Translations under genes and position numbers: made by a program | Source: Eustoma russellianum | Taxonomy: Eukaryota; Streptophyta; Magnoliopsida; Gentianales; Gentianaceae | Reading direction: 5' to 3' | NCBI GenBank assembly: GCA_036186865.1 | Contig: AP025042.1 | Location: 35,284,487 to 35,348,486 of the forward strand | DNA length: 64,000 nucleotides | In this document: positions 53,740 to 64,000 of the stretch, piece by piece | Layout of the letters: each line of letters starts with the position of its first letter | Position numbering within the stretch: position 1 is the first letter of the stretch | The notes under the pieces: model-generated | Database searches by the model: none | What the model was told of the DNA's origin: nothing | What the model saw: the letters and a program-made list of their open reading frames with translations, nothing else

Positions 53740-56700
53740 TTAACTAACTCGAAAGGACCCAAAATTAAAAGGGTACCTAAATCACCTTTTTACATTGCAG
53801 GGAGACCACTCATCAAAAGACACATCAATAAAGTGGTTCCTTGACAGTGGGTGCTCGAGGCACATGACGGGTGACCCGAGCCTCTTCTCCAAATTAAAGA
53901 AGGTCACAAAAGGCGGATCCGTGACCTTTGGAGACAACAATGAAGGCAAGATCATTGGTAAAGGTACGATTGGAAATCCGAATACACTCCAAATCTCCAA
54001 CGTGTTTTTGGTAAGCAACTTATCTTACAATCTTCTTAGTATTTCTCAATTTGTTGACAATGGTTTTAATGTGTGCTTTACTCACCCTTATTGTAATATA
54101 ATAGATAAAAATGGAGAAACCGTTTTAAAAGGAAAACGTGAAGGAAATATATTCACTCTATCTATGGATGATGTAGTAGATGCCAAAGTTAAATGTTTTA
54201 TGTCAAATGAACCCAATGTGAATTTGTGGCATAGACGTTTAGGACACAGGTATTTCTACACTAGAAAAATTGCAACGAAAGAACCTAGTACGGGGATTGC
54301 CTAAGCTTGATTTAGACAACTTTCAGTTGTGTGAATCTTGCATAAAAGGCAAACAAACACGTGAGTCACTTAAGCCTAAAAATGAGATAAGCACGACTAG
54401 AATACTAGAACTATTGCATATCGATTTGTTTGGTCCTAGTCGCACTACAAGCCTTGGTGGGCGTCACTATGCATGCGTAATTGTTGACGACTTTTCTCGC
54501 TATACTTGGACTTTATTTCTTGCACATAAGGATGATAGCGCCGTAGAAATCGCTAAATTAATTAAACAACTTGAAAATCAATACGGCGTAAATGTGAAAA
54601 GAATAAGAAGCGATAGAGGCGGTGAGTTTAAAAATAAAGAGATGATTTCATTTTGTGAAGAAAAAGGAATTAAGCATGAGTTTTCGCCACCTAGAACTCC
54701 ACAATTAAATGGAGTAGTAGAAAGAAAGAATTGAACACTACAAGAAATCGCTAGAACCATGCTTTGCGAAAATAAATTGCCTAGGTTTTTGTGGGCGGAA
54801 GCCGTAAATTGTGCATGCTATATTGTAAATCGCCTATCTATAAGAAAGAAAATAAACAAGACGCCTTACGAAATTTTGAATGATCGTATGCCTAAGATAG
54901 ATTATTTTCGTGTGTTTGGATGCAAATGTTTTGTCTTGAATACAAAAGATAACTTAGATAAATTTGAATCCAAGTCAATTGAGTGCATTTTTATTGGGTA
55001 TTCCATAAATTCAAAAGCATATAGATGTTATGATCCTCTCACTAGACAAATCATAGAATCTATTCATGTTAAATTCAATGAATTTGGAGAGATTGATAGA
55101 GAAAAGGAATATGATGATGACTTTGAATTGAAACCCGTTTTGGATGAAGAAAATGATTCTTTTGATATGCATGAGATGAATGAAACACTAGAGATGCATG
55201 ATCATATAGAAATGCATGATAACTTAGAAAATAATCAACCAAGATGGCATAGAGATCACCCACATGATCTCATCATAGGCGACATCACTCACGGTGTGCG
55301 ACCACGTAGAAGAATCACTTCGGATGAAATAAATGAATTTCATGCTATGATTTCTGAAATTGAGCCTAAAAATGTGCATGATGCTTTGAGTGATTCATCT
55401 TGGATTGATGCTATGCATGACGAACTTAATCAATTCGTTAGAAATGATGTATGGGATTTAGTGCCACGACCACAAGATAAGACAATAATAGGCACAAAGT
55501 GGGTGTTTAGGAACAAAATGAATGAAGAAGGAAAAGTCGTTAGAAATAAAGCAAGACTCGTAGCTCAAGGATATAATCAAGAAGAAGGAATAGACTACGA
55601 TGAAACATTTGCACCCGTAGCACGTTTAGAAGCTATACGACTTTTACTTGCTATTGCTTGCATGAAAGATTTTAAATTGTATCAAATGGACGTCAAAAGT
55701 GCTTTTCTAAACGGATTTATACAAGAAGAAGTATACGTGAAGCAACCACCCGGTTTTGAAGATTTGAAACATCCTGATCACGTGTACAAATTAAAGAAGG
55801 CACTATATGGACTAAAGCAAGCGCCTAGAGCATGGTATGATCGTTTTGCTACCTTTCTTTTAGAAAATAATTTTAAACGTGGTACTATAGATAGTACACT
55901 ATTTTTGAAACAAGAAAAATCAGATTTACTTATTATTCAAATTTACGTAGATGATATTATCTTTGGTTCTACCTCACATAAACTCGTTAAGGATTTTGAA
56001 AATTGTATGAAAGCTGAATTTGAAATGTCTATGGTTGGTGAACTTAATTATTTTCTTGGCTTGCAGATTAAGCAAACGAGTAAAGGAATTCATATAAGCC
56101 AAGCTAAGTACGTAAACGACATGATCAAGAAATTCAATTTTGAAAATTTGAAATCATCCCCCACGCCTATGAGTGTCACTACTAAATTAGACAAAGATGA
56201 ACATGGTAAAGATGTTGATAATGGATTATATAGATCTATGATAGGTTCTTTACTATATTTAACTGTTAGTAGGCCTGACATCATGTTTAGCGTATGCATG
56301 TGTGCTCGTTTTCAAAGTCAACCTAAGGTGTCACACTTAAATGCAGTAAAAAGAATATTTCGCTATATTAAGCACACGCCCACCTTAGGTATTTGGTACG
56401 ATAAGGATTCTACATTTGACTTACATGCTTACACTGATGCAGATTATGGTGGCTGCAAAATAGATAGAAAAAGCACGAGCGGAACTTGCCAATTTATAGG
56501 AAATTCCCTTATTTCATGGTTTTCCAAAAAGCAAGCAAGTGTTGCTTTGTCCACTACTGAGGCTGAGTATATGGCTCTTAGCCTTTGTTGCACACAGTTG
56601 TTGTGGATAAAACAACAACTTTCGGACTTTGGAATTACCATAGATAAAATTCCTATATATTGTGATAGTATGAGTGCAATAAATTTGTCTAAGAACCCCG

Positions 56701-56894
56701 TATTACACTCTAAGGCTAAGCATATAGAAGTTCGCTATCATTTTCTTCGTGATCACGTTAACAATGATAATATTGTCATAGATCACGTACGCACAGAATC
56801 ACAAGTAGCGGATATATTTACAAAGGCCTTAAATCAAGCCACATTTGAATCTCTCCGTTCTAAATTAGGCATGCTTCCTATTGATGTGATTTAA
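53740..56894 (+). pseudogene. pol: Copia B1 pol, copy 1: protease, integrase, RT, RNase H
   Basis: Gag linker to 53794, then protease in the next frame (WFLDSGCSRHMTGDPSLF) and GAG-pre-integrase LWHRRLGH. A frameshift near 54252 splits the latter from LQRKNLVRGLPKLD (54270). Integrase: CESCIKGKQ, Asp in LLHIDLFGPSR, Asp in IRSDRGGEF, then Glu in GVVERKN followed at once by TGA 54732-54734, where an Arg codon is expected (RKNR). The same frame goes on without further stops for 711 codons to 56894: [29 protein letters not shown], catalytic YVDD at 55944-55955, [13 protein letters not shown], then RNase H ([24 protein letters not shown]). RT and RNase H look intact; protease and integrase are broken by one frameshift and one stop. 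Confidence 0.93.
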
Positions 56895-57162
56895 TGCGAT
56901 ATTATTTGATTTACTTTCCTTTTTGACAGGAATCTTTTGATTAACTTTCCAAAATAAAGGGGGAGAAAGAAGCATGATTTAAGGGGGAGAGAGAGAGATT
57001 TAAGGGAGAGAGATCACTGATTGATCCTAATTGCATGAATCAAGGGGGAGCCGGATTTGAAATTCGAAATTCAAATTTCAAATCTGTGCATAATTCAAGG
57101 GGGAGAGATAACACTTAAATCATGTACACTTGTTATTTTGAAAATCATCAAAAGGGGGAGAT
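56895..57162 (+). promoter_or_regulatory. B1 3' noncoding region with repeated polypurine tracts
   Basis: The true PPT AAAAGGGGGAGAT is at 57150-57162, next to LTR 2. Five similar AAGGGGGAG or AAGGGAGAG tracts lie upstream at 56956, 56981, 57002, 57042 and 57097. No env-like ORF follows pol, unlike family A. No gene. Confidence 0.88.
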
Positions 57163-60100
57163 TGTAGAAATATGAGGGTTTGAGTGATTTTAAAATAAGA
57201 AATTTGAATATGTATATATATATATATAACGTTGAGTATATATATATACACAAGTGTACATGTATGCATGATAACTTGCCTTATTTAGCTTACATATTAT
57301 GTTGCCGTACTAACGAGCCATGAAGCTTTAAAGCTTACATCATATGGCGAACATTTGTTGAGTCTATACTATTTTCAGGTGCCACAATTAATGAACTAAA
57401 GTAGTTCATTAAGTGAAGTACTTAGTTTAATAAACTAAGTAGTTCATTAAAGGAAGATGCATTTGGAAAAGACTTGAAGGCAACATAGCTATGGAAGGAA
57501 AGTTCTCTCCTCCTCCCCACATCATTTCACACGCCATATATACATAGTATATATATATATATTTTCAGATTTTTTTAAAAAAGGCACATACACATTTATT
57601 CCAACGTACTATCGACACGTTATATATCTTACGAACGTACGTTTACGTCACACCACTATACTTAACTCATATTTATGAGTATATTCAGATCTTATATCAT
57701 ATGATATAAGATATGGTGATGACAAATTAAATACGACACGATAAAAGGTTCTAAACCGAAATTTGTCGTATCGGGCGATACCGAAACTTCGCCAACGTGT
57801 CACGTACTTGCCATAAATAAATGGCCAGCCCATATACATCAAAATTTATCAAAAATTTTGTGCTATACACTGTACATTGAGACAAAAATACTTTCCATGT
57901 TGGCACACACAAATCACCCCACATTTAGGCCAAAATGTGAAGATTCTAATTTTATTTTTGTCACATGTTTATGGTACCACTTTAAATCAGCCAAGTGCTG
58001 AAAATTAAAGTATATATTATATATATTATGTATAACATAATATATATAGCATGTGCAAAAGTTGGAATTTAAATTAGAGAAAAATCGGGTAATCGATAGA
58101 TATCGAAAATTCGGTTTTCTACGCACTTGACATGGAACGTTTTTCTTGAACATGATGTGGCACGTATCTAGAAACTTTTTACATATAATATACATCTTAA
58201 AGTGTTCTAGAAAATTAAATTAAGGGCTGATTGGAATATTACATGTGTATATTATTAAATGTGCATTATTTTTCAAAGTTAGCAAAAATAAATTTCAGCA
58301 CATGCACATACACATTAAACGTCACCTACAGCTGATGTGGAGCACATGTGGAGCCTTGTTGGCATGTTGATTGGTCAAGAATCAATCATACAATGTTGAT
58401 GAATCAAAGAGAGAAGCTGCAAAAGGTAAGTTTTCAACATATACCTCTCTTATGTCACATGCTGAAAAATTTCAGCATGTCACACTAGTGTTGGACGATT
58501 TCTTCATCATTAAGGAGTATATTTTGTTAATTTTGCATTAAGGAATAAATCAAATGAGTTATGGAAATGATTTGAAATGTATTTAGTGTGATATTCTTTA
58601 TATCACACATGCTGAAATTTTTCAGCATGTGTGAAAATGGTGTGGCCGAATTTCATCCCCTTTTGGTGTCCAAATTCATTCTCAAACTTGTAGCAAGACT
58701 TGCCTTAAATGATGGATGAATTTTTATGGAAGAAATTCAAAGAAAAGTGGAAGAAATTCAGTTTTAATTGCATGTGGTAAATGCTGAAAATTTCAGCATT
58801 AACACTATGATATGGCCGATTTTTTCAAGGGTGGAAGGGAGGATTTTTGTGTCTCAAACTTTAGGACATATTGTGACTATTTTGGCATGATTTGATAATT
58901 GATTATTTGGCATATATTTAGTGTTTTTTTTCAGAATATCCATGTCATCAAATGATGACAACAATGAGCCAATCAAAAGGTGCCAAGTAAGCAATGACTA
59001 AATGATGGTCCAATGAAGTGATGCCAAGTAAGCAAAATGTTGTCACCATGATGTCTCACACTCTCTCAAGCAATTAAAAGGAAATTTTCAAGAGGGGGGA
59101 GAGCTCATAGGGGGACGGCTGGAAGCATTAAAAGAGAAGAGAAGAGAACAAACAAAAACAAGACCAAGATTCATATTCAAAAGTGATCAAAGTGCAAAAG
59201 CTTTCTTCTCCTACACTTTCTTTCTTTCTTCTTCTTGTAAAAAGCCTATTGTACTTTACTTCTTTCATCCTTGAATAGGCTTCATAGAAACCACCATTCA
59301 TTCATCATTGTAAAAGATTGATCAAGGTGTGATCAATCTTCATTCTAGCGAGGTGGTGGTGTTCGTGCAAATTGTACTCACAATACAAGGTTTGTAAAGG
59401 GTTGGAGTTAAGGTGTAACTCTATCAACCCTGCGGTAAGGTGTACTGCGTGTGTGAAATTAGTGTGAACCAAGGAAGGTGTTCCTTGAAGACTGGAGTAG
59501 GTTGTTTATAACCGAACCAGTATAAAATTCTTGGTGCAATTTACTTTCTGCATTTACGTTTCAGTTTCTGCGCTGTTTACTCATATTGTTCACGTTCGCA
59601 AAAATAGTAAACGTTTTCTAAAAATTATAAAAATTTCCAGAAACATACATAAACGTTCTAGGGTTAATTTGGCACAAGTTTCAACCCTTTTGGACAAGTA
59701 TAAGTCATCCAAACATCAAAAGTTCTGAGACTAGTGCAGTCTGATTTTCAGACTTGCAAAGGTTGAGACTTTGGGTGTATTTGACCTACTTCCCAAAAGA
59801 ATTTTCAAAAACTGTTTCAACCCATTTAAATATAGTGTGTGAAGAGTTATTGGTCAAATTTTCAGATCATTTGGACATTCACACAAATAGGAATTAATTT
59901 TTCAAAACCATCTACCGTTTCTGGCAGATTTGCATAATCTGAGTGCCAACGGTTTTTGAAGGGGTTAAAGGTTGAATTTTGATTTGAAATTTTTAGGGGA
60001 CCCTCACAACATCTGAGGTTAAGTTCTATCAAAATTTCATAATTTTTGGAGACCTATAACCTGGTTTTAAAAACGTTTTAAAACAGGTCCTGAAAACAGA

Positions 60101-60209
60101 ATCTGTTTTCAGAACTTGAATTGTTCAAGTTTAAAGAAATTTTAAAAAGCACACTTTCCGCACCATCTATTCAACCCCCCCCTTCTAGTGGTGCCTTGCA
60201 GATCCTACA
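57163..60209 (+). repeat. LTR 2 of copia B1 (3047 bp), shared by both copies
   Basis: Same ends as LTR 1. Changes seen by eye include CGTG to TGTG near 57860, CATGTATCTAGACA to CACGTATCTAGAAA near 58161, AAGCAAACAA to AAGTAAGCAA near 58985, and single changes near 59426, 59448, 59838, 59935, 60029 and 60057, plus AT-run and C-run length changes. The 24-bp palindrome is at 57689-57712. It serves as the 3' LTR of copy 1 and 5' LTR of copy 2. Confidence 0.95.
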
Positions 60210-60211
60210 AG

Positions 60212-60223
60212 TGGTATCAGAGC
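60212..60223 (+). promoter_or_regulatory. Primer binding site of B1 copy 2
   Basis: TGGTATCAGAGC, two bases after the end of LTR 2. Same context as 51777-51788. Confidence 0.95.
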
Positions 60224-60263
60224 GCAGGAATACTCACTACAAGGAATCCAACGATTCAGTGAG

Positions 60264-62174
60264 ATGGCATCCACAAATCTCAAAACCGAACAAGAAGGTA
60301 TGTCAAGCCAAAGGCCTCCACTCTTTGACGGTGAGTCTTTTATTCAATGGAAACTTAGGATGAAATTATTTCTTATGGCTATAGACATAGACCTTTGGTC
60401 AATAATTGAAGATGGTCCATATGTCCCGTCTAAACTGTCCACTGTAGATGGAGTCACACTAGAAGTGATTAAAACGAGACAAGACTATACTAGTGAAGAC
60501 AAAAAGAAACTGAGTATGAATGCTAAGGCCATGCAGTTACTCTTAAATGGTTTAAGTAAGAGTGAGTCTAGTTATGTGTCTAATTGTTCGAGTGCACAAG
60601 AAATGTGGAGAATCTTAGAGATGAAACACGAAGGCACGAGTCAAGTAAAAGAGTCTAAAATCAATATGCTTATGTCTACGCTTGAGTCTTTCAAGTTGTT
60701 GCCTAATGAGTCAATTGTTGATATGGATCTTCGTTTGACTAACATCTATAACTCTCTTGAGTCTCTTGGTAAGGCTTTTACAACGCAGGAAAAAGTACAG
60801 AAAGTCCTACGGAGCCTCCCTTCAGAATGGGATCCTAAAGTGACTGCCATAGAAGAAAGCAAGGAGACTAAGTCAATAAAAATGGAAGAACTCATTGGTT
60901 CACTAAAAGTGTATGAAAACAAACTCATTATTCGGAAATCGGAATCAACCAAACAAGGTAAGACAATTGCTTTTAAATCAAATGAATACGTCTCCCCTCC
61001 CTCCGATCACGTAGAAGATAGTGATTCCGAATCGGATAATGATGACTTAATTCTATTGGCTAAAGGACTAAGAAGATTCATGAGAAAATCATTTAGAAAT
61101 AAAAACAAAGGCACTACATCTAAAAGAAATAAAAACAAGTCAAATGATAAGGACATTAAATGTTATGAATGCGGCAAACTTGGACACTTATCATATGACT
61201 GCCCGAACAAAGAAAAGCAAACTAATAAGTACCCTGACAAGGAGCGGAACAAAAATAGACCCGTCTCAGATCCTAAACAAAGGAAACGTGCACTAAAGGC
61301 CTCCACATGGAGTGATTCATCAGACTCTGAATCTGAGACCGAAGAGGAGACCGCTCAAGTTTGCTTCGCTTCAAAGGCGTCTAATGAGGTATCATCTGAC
61401 TCTGACTCTGACTCTGAACCTTCTTACGATGATCTATTTAGTCAATATCTTGAGTTGCATAAATTTACTAAGACTCTCGCAAAAGAAAAGAAACGTTTAA
61501 TTGAAGACAAGAAACTGTTAGAATCTTCTAACGAGAATCTTGTCGCTCAATTAAGCGATTCAAAGAAAGAGTCTTCATGTGTCATCACTGCATTAAAGAC
61601 CGAGATCTCATCATTGACTTCTCAAAATAATGAAATGAAATCCGAGATTTCAAATTTGAAATCAAGGAATACAGACTTAGAGAAAATGATGAAACAATTC
61701 GATACAGGGTCAAACATGTTGCATCGCATCATATTATCACAAAAGCATGACAGTGACAAAACTGGATTGGGATACGTTGATACTAACAAAGTATCAACCA
61801 AACCAATCAAGTTTGTTGTGTCTAAAAAGGTAGACACCCCTAAAGTAGCGTCTAAGATTACGCAGAAAGCACCCCCTTTCACACGCCCCATTCCCTCATA
61901 TCATGTGAAATATAATGTTGTACCATATAGATATGAGAAGAAGAGATCAATGCATACACGGAATACATATCATCCACGCACCACACACGCACACACAAGG
62001 ACATATCACAAACGTCCTTCATACAATGAGTATAGGGGAGTCCTTGGGCAAAGACCCAAAGTACATGCACCACATGTATACTATGTCGCACCTTCATCCA
62101 CTTTCTTGCCATATGATAGACCGAGAAGGATCACCCAAGTATGGGTACCAAAAGGTACCTTTACTAAAAGGTGA
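60264..62174 (+). CDS. gag: Copia B1 Gag, copy 2 (636 aa)
   Basis: ATG 60264. Translation is the same as copy 1 at every residue, including the knuckle CYECGKLGHLSYDC and the terminal TGA (62172-62174). The domain description given for 51829-53739 applies here. The spacing from LTR end to ATG is also the same (54 bases). Confidence 0.93.
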   Translation: MASTNLKTEQEGMSSQRPPLFDGESFIQWKLRMKLFLMAIDIDLWSIIEDGPYVPSKLSTVDGVTLEVIKTRQDYTSEDKKKLSMNAKAMQLLLNGLSKSESSYVSNCSSAQEMWRILEMKHEGTSQVKESKINMLMSTLESFKLLPNESIVDMDLRLTNIYNSLESLGKAFTTQEKVQKVLRSLPSEWDPKVTAIEESKETKSIKMEELIGSLKVYENKLIIRKSESTKQGKTIAFKSNEYVSPPSDHVEDSDSESDNDDLILLAKGLRRFMRKSFRNKNKGTTSKRNKNKSNDKDIKCYECGKLGHLSYDCPNKEKQTNKYPDKERNKNRPVSDPKQRKRALKASTWSDSSDSESETEEETAQVCFASKASNEVSSDSDSDSEPSYDDLFSQYLELHKFTKTLAKEKKRLIEDKKLLESSNENLVAQLSDSKKESSCVITALKTEISSLTSQNNEMKSEISNLKSRNTDLEKMMKQFDTGSNMLHRIILSQKHDSDKTGLGYVDTNKVSTKPIKFVVSKKVDTPKVASKITQKAPPFTRPIPSYHVKYNVVPYRYEKKRSMHTRNTYHPRTTHAHTRTYHKRPSYNEYRGVLGQRPKVHAPHVYYVAPSSTFLPYDRPRRITQVWVPKGTFTKR

Positions 62175-64000
62175 TTAACTAACTCGAAAGGACCCAAAAT
62201 TAAAAGGGTACCTAAATCACCTTTTTACATTGCAGGGAGACCACTCATCAAAAGACACATCAATAAAGTGGTTCCTTGACAGTGGGTGCTCGAGGCACAT
62301 GACGGGTGACCCGAGCCTCTTCTCCAAATTAAAGAAGGTCACAAAAGGCGGATCCGTGACCTTTGGAGACAACAATGAAGGCAAGATCATTGGTAAAGGT
62401 ACGATTGGAAATCCGAATACACTCCAAATCTCCAACGTGTTTTTGGTAAGCAACTTATCTTACAATCTTCTTAGTATTTCTCAATTTGTTGACAATGGTT
62501 TTAATGTGTGCTTTACTCACCCTTATTGTAATATAATAGATAAAAATGGAGAAACCGTTTTAAAAGGAAAACGTGAAGGAAATATATTCACTCTATCTAT
62601 GGATGATGTAGTAGATGCCAAAGTTAAATGTTTTATGTCAAATGAACCCAATGTGAATTTGTGGCATAGACGTTTAGGACACAGGTATTTCTACACTAGA
62701 AAAATTGCAACGAAAGAACCTAGTACGGGGATTGCCTAAGCTTGATTTAGACAACTTTCAGTTGTGTGAATCTTGCATAAAAGGCAAACAAACACGTGAG
62801 TCACTTAAGCCTAAAAATGAGATAAGCACGACTAGAATACTAGAACTATTGCATATCGATTTGTTTGGTCCTAGTCGCACTACAAGCCTTGGTGGGCGTC
62901 ACTATGCATGCGTAATTGTTGACGACTTTTCTCGCTATACTTGGACTTTATTTCTTGCACATAAGGATGATAGCGCCGTAGAAATCGCTAAATTAATTAA
63001 ACAACTTGAAAATCAATACGGCGTAAATGTGAAAAGAATAAGAAGCGATAGAGGCGGTGAGTTTAAAAATAAAGAGATGATTTCATTTTGTGAAGAAAAA
63101 GGAATTAAGCATGAGTTTTCGCCACCTAGAACTCCACAATTAAATGGAGTAGTAGAAAGAAAGAATTGAACACTACAAGAAATCGCTAGAACCATGCTTT
63201 GCGAAAATAAATTGCCTAGGTTTTTGTGGGCGGAAGCCGTAAATTGTGCATGCTATATTGTAAATCGCCTATCTATAAGAAAGAAAATAAACAAGACGCC
63301 TTACGAAATTTTGAATGATCGTATGCCTAAGATAGATTATTTTCGTGTGTTTGGATGCAAATGTTTTGTCTTGAATACAAAAGATAACTTAGATAAATTT
63401 GAATCCAAGTCAATTGAGTGCATTTTTATTGGGTATTCCATAAATTCAAAAGCATATAGATGTTATGATCCTCTCACTAGACAAATCATAGAATCTATTC
63501 ATGTTAAATTCAATGAATTTGGAGAGATTGATAGAGAAAAGGAATATGATGATGACTTTGAATTGAAACCCGTTTTGGATGAAGAAAATGATTCTTTTGA
63601 TATGCATGAGATGAATGAAACACTAGAGATGCATGATCATATAGAAATGCATGATAACTTAGAAAATAATCAACCAAGATGGCATAGAGATCACCCACAT
63701 GATCTCATCATAGGCGACATCACTCACGGTGTGCGACCACGTAGAAGAATCACTTCGGATGAAATAAATGAATTTCATGCTATGATTTCTGAAATTGAGC
63801 CTAAAAATGTGCATGATGCTTTGAGTGATTCATCTTGGATTGATGCTATGCATGACGAACTTAATCAATTCGTTAGAAATGATGTATGGGATTTAGTGCC
63901 ACGACCACAAGATAAGACAATAATAGGCACAAAGTGGGTGTTTAGGAACAAAATGAATGAAGAAGGAAAAGTCGTTAGAAATAAAGCAAGACTCGTAGCT
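62175..64000 (+). pseudogene. pol: Copia B1 pol, copy 2, cut by window end
   Basis: Protease frame from about 62230 (DSGCSRHMTG), frameshift near 62687, integrase (IRSDRGGEF), TGA 63167-63169 after GVVERKN, then integrase C-terminus and the beginning of RT ([16 protein letters not shown]) up to 64000. All breaks are the same as in copy 1. The catalytic YVDD, RNase H and 3' LTR would lie beyond the window. Confidence 0.92.

Larger units (their letters stand above)
48729..64000 (+). mobile_element. Ty1/copia B1: tandem LTR-internal-LTR-internal array
   Basis: LTR (48729-51774), internal (51775-57162), LTR (57163-60209), second internal (60210 to window end). A second internal region directly after the middle LTR, not plain flank, shows a tandem array. 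All coding segments visible in both copies translate identically, including three disabling changes. LTRs differ by about 11 substitutions and 3 length changes by eye. Left flank GGGAT (48724-48728) is the candidate target duplication; its partner is outside the window. Confidence 0.95.

Noticed and set aside
53736..53800. Possible 65-bp intron between B1 gag and protease (GT...GCAG)
   Set aside because: Joining those sites does not put gag and protease in frame, and the sequence between keeps the normal gag-linker residues.

Overview
This window is nuclear DNA of a flowering plant, probably a eudicot, and it consists almost entirely of transposable elements. The evidence is Ty1/copia and Ty3/gypsy retrotransposons primed by initiator tRNA-Met (TGGTATCAGAGC beside each internal LTR end), a Tekay/Del-like gypsy chromovirus with a C-terminal chromodomain, and a plant L1-type LINE with a DUF4283-like ORF1. 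I see no host gene, tRNA, rRNA or CRISPR array. The species cannot be named from this sequence.

Layout, left to right. (1) 77-7142: copia A1 (+), with a 5' LTR, a broken gag, an internal inversion of about 0.93 kb, pol, and the start of an extra third ORF (ORF3). Its 3' part is missing. (2) 7143-15838: copia B2 (-), arranged LTR - gag - LTR - gag(truncated) on the minus strand, with pol deleted. (3) 15868-16060: probable 3' end of an antisense LINE. 16061-16740 is unassigned. (4) 16741-43906: a nest. A plus-strand LINE (16741-17710 and 40288-43906) is split by copia A2 (-, 17711-40287). The ORF3 of A2 is in turn split by gypsy chromovirus G1 (-, 20435-32724). (5) 43907-48728: gypsy G3 (+), a 3.4-kb LTR plus a decayed gag, cut inside its CCHC zinc-knuckle region by (6) 48729-64000: copia B1 (+), a tandem LTR-internal-LTR-internal array with 3.05-kb LTRs that runs off the window end.

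How the parts relate. Each autonomous family follows the usual plan: LTR promoter, tRNA-Met primer site, gag (capsid and zinc knuckle), protease, integrase and RT/RNase H (copia order) or RT/RNase H and integrase (gypsy order), polypurine tract, LTR. Every copy visible here carries stops, frameshifts or rearrangements, so none looks autonomous. The best preserved ORFs are the B1 gag (636 codons) and the 711-codon B1 pol segment.

Most interesting signals: in family A, an array of 20-bp GACATCGATCGATCGATGTC palindromes occurs in the LTR and again just upstream of ORF3, next to a TATA-like box in A2. The B1 tandem copies share the same disabling mutations although their LTRs differ. An inverted PPT-LTR junction fragment lies inside one A2 LTR. 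A1 has an internal inversion. The 3-kb B LTRs carry several conserved long palindromes. 'By eye' statements come from reading the sequence directly; no alignment or database search was run.
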